Positions 62,973 to 64,000 of a DNA stretch of 64,000 nt are shown piece by piece (position 1 is the first letter of the stretch; every line of letters begins with the position of its first letter). The DNA is taken from NCBI GenBank assembly GCA_964291635.2, contig OZ219894.1, positions 1-64,000 of the forward strand. Reading direction: 5' to 3'. This stretch comes from JAPPHA01 sp964291635 (GTDB lineage Bacteria; Pseudomonadota; Alphaproteobacteria; Rhodobacterales; Rhodobacteraceae). The position numbers and the translations under genes are program-made. The notes below the pieces were generated by a model that was not told the origin of the DNA, ran no database searches, and worked only from the letters and a program-made list of their open reading frames with translations.

Positions 62973-64000
62973 ATGACCGAAACCGACAGAATCGACCAGG
63001 GGGCGCAGCGAAGGCAAACCATTCGCAACGTCGTTGTCCTCGTCCTGGCACAAGCGGTGCTCGGCTCCCAGATGCCCATGATGTTCACGATGGGCGGACT
63101 CGCTGGCCAGCATCTCGCCGCAAATGCGTGTTTTGCCACGCTCCCTATCTCGCTCATCGTCCTCGGTTCGATGCTGACATCGGTACCGCTTTCCGAGTTC
63201 ATGCAACGATACGGGCGCACGGCCGGATTCCTGATCGGAACGACCGGAGGGGCCACGGGGGGCCTTCTTGCGTTCGCGGGTCTTTATTTCGATTCATTCC
63301 TGTTGTTCCTCCTGGGCTCGCTCGCCAGCGGTGTCTTCATGTCATCACTCGGATTCTATCGCTTTGCGGCCGCGGACACTGCCGACAGGGACTTTCGTCC
63401 CAAGGCCATTTCATACGTCATGGCCGGAGGACTGGCGCAGGCCGTCATTGGGCCGCAACTGTTCAAAGTCAGCACGGACATCTCTTCGATTCCGTTTCTC
63501 GGGGCATATGCGGCAATCGTCGGACTCAATATTCTCGGATCGTTCGTATTCCTGTTCCTGGACCTGCCAAAGCCGCAACCTGTGGACCGAAACCGCCCGT
63601 ACGCCGGCCGGTCCCGGCTCGAGCTCCTTCGGTCGCCCCGCATTGCCGTCGCCATCATATGCGCGATGGTGTCCTATGCTCTGATGAACCTCGTCATGAC
63701 GTCGACACCACTTGCCGTCGTCGGAACAGGATTCAGCCACCATTCGGCTGCCGATGTCGTCATGGTCCACGTGCTCGCCATGTTCCTGCCGTCGTTTGTC
63801 ACGGGTCACCTGATTTCCCGGTTTGGCGCGATTCGGATTGTTGCCTTCGGCCTGCTTCTTCTGTTCGTGTGCGGTGTCGTCGCTCTCTCGGGATTTCAGC
63901 TGATCCATTTTCACACTGCGTTGATCCTGCTCGGTGTCGGTTGGAATTTCGGCTTCATTGGCGGAACGGCAATGCTCACAATGGCGCACGAACCGGAGGA
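62973..64000 (+). CDS. MFS transporter, partial (runs off window)
   Basis: Sense frame from ATG 62973 stays open to the window end (342 codons). Start MTETDRIDQGAQRRQTIRNV; hydrophobic helices throughout, with LAQAVLGSQMPMMFTMGGLA, VPLSEFMQRYGRTAGFLIG (the MFS loop 2-3 pattern), FYRFAAADT and later FVTGHLISRFGAIRIVAFG (the second-half loop). About 10 of 12 helices are visible. Substrate unknown. No matching gene on the other strand. Confidence 0.88.
   Translation, partial: MTETDRIDQGAQRRQTIRNVVVLVLAQAVLGSQMPMMFTMGGLAGQHLAANACFATLPISLIVLGSMLTSVPLSEFMQRYGRTAGFLIGTTGGATGGLLAFAGLYFDSFLLFLLGSLASGVFMSSLGFYRFAAADTADRDFRPKAISYVMAGGLAQAVIGPQLFKVSTDISSIPFLGAYAAIVGLNILGSFVFLFLDLPKPQPVDRNRPYAGRSRLELLRSPRIAVAIICAMVSYALMNLVMTSTPLAVVGTGFSHHSAADVVMVHVLAMFLPSFVTGHLISRFGAIRIVAFGLLLLFVCGVVALSGFQLIHFHTALILLGVGWNFGFIGGTAMLTMAHEPE

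Noticed and set aside
1..64000. CRISPR array
   Set aside because: No regularly spaced repeats were seen anywhere in the window.

Overview
The window looks like a GC-rich alphaproteobacterial chromosome segment, probably Rhodospirillales-like or marine/host-associated. The evidence is a recA control region with GTTC-N7-GTTC SOS boxes, nrdR-ribD and ribE-ribBA-ribH-nusB blocks, a RibBA with a degenerate GTP cyclohydrolase domain, soeABC, a split-MetH-like C1 module, and alphaproteobacterial-type HNH, YqaA, DsbB and small 'virulence factor' proteins. The taxonomic call is inference from gene content only.

Layout. 1-4.5 kb: TRAP transporter subunits (dctQ intact, dctM broken by about four one-base gaps), a NUDIX hydrolase and a MocR/TauR-type regulator. 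4.6-9 kb: a mobile scrapyard with a frameshifted VapBC locus, a decayed TnpB whose RuvC-I Asp is Gly, an unrecognised 286-aa protein and an IS4 remnant. 9-14.6 kb: pta followed by soeABC (cytoplasm-facing sulfite dehydrogenase), which together would finish sulfonate dissimilation (acetyl phosphate to acetyl-CoA, sulfite to sulfate). 14.7-17 kb: an SDR and an EamA transporter. 17.7-23.7 kb: nrdR-ribD facing ribE-ribBA-ribH-nusB, with an intact VapBC pair between them. 23.9-38.9 kb: housekeeping genes (metG, acyl-CoA synthetase, acyl-CoA dehydrogenase, icd, alaS plus a DUF1330 gene, recA, guaB, a frameshifted rlmE, ppx/gppA). 39.2-41.4 kb: a three-gene C1 operon with 4-bp overlaps. 41.5-44 kb: tRNA-Leu(CAA), an AbiEii-like nucleotidyltransferase with a small upstream partner, and an IS4-family pseudogene. 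44-48 kb: alcohol dehydrogenase, enolase-superfamily racemase and a frameshifted class III aminotransferase. 48-52.4 kb: yqaA-dsbB, HNH nuclease, VOC protein, esterase and AlkA glycosylase. 52.4-56.7 kb: cobalamin genes cobK-cbiD diverging from cobA-cobB.

The standout is 57.4-62.2 kb. A complete RIT (recombinases in trio) element, with three translationally coupled tyrosine recombinases between 92-bp inverted repeats, lies inside an MntA/HepT toxin-antitoxin operon. It separates the first ~20-25 codons of the mntA antitoxin from the rest. The HepT toxin downstream is full length, but the His of its R-X4-H-X-Y motif is Asp. This suggests the toxin was disarmed before or after its antitoxin was cut. 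A 34-bp perfect palindrome sits on the right edge of the element. The window ends inside an MFS transporter gene.

Several otherwise conserved genes (dctM, rlmE, the aminotransferase, vapC) carry small indels. Whether these are real decay or consensus errors cannot be settled from the sequence alone.
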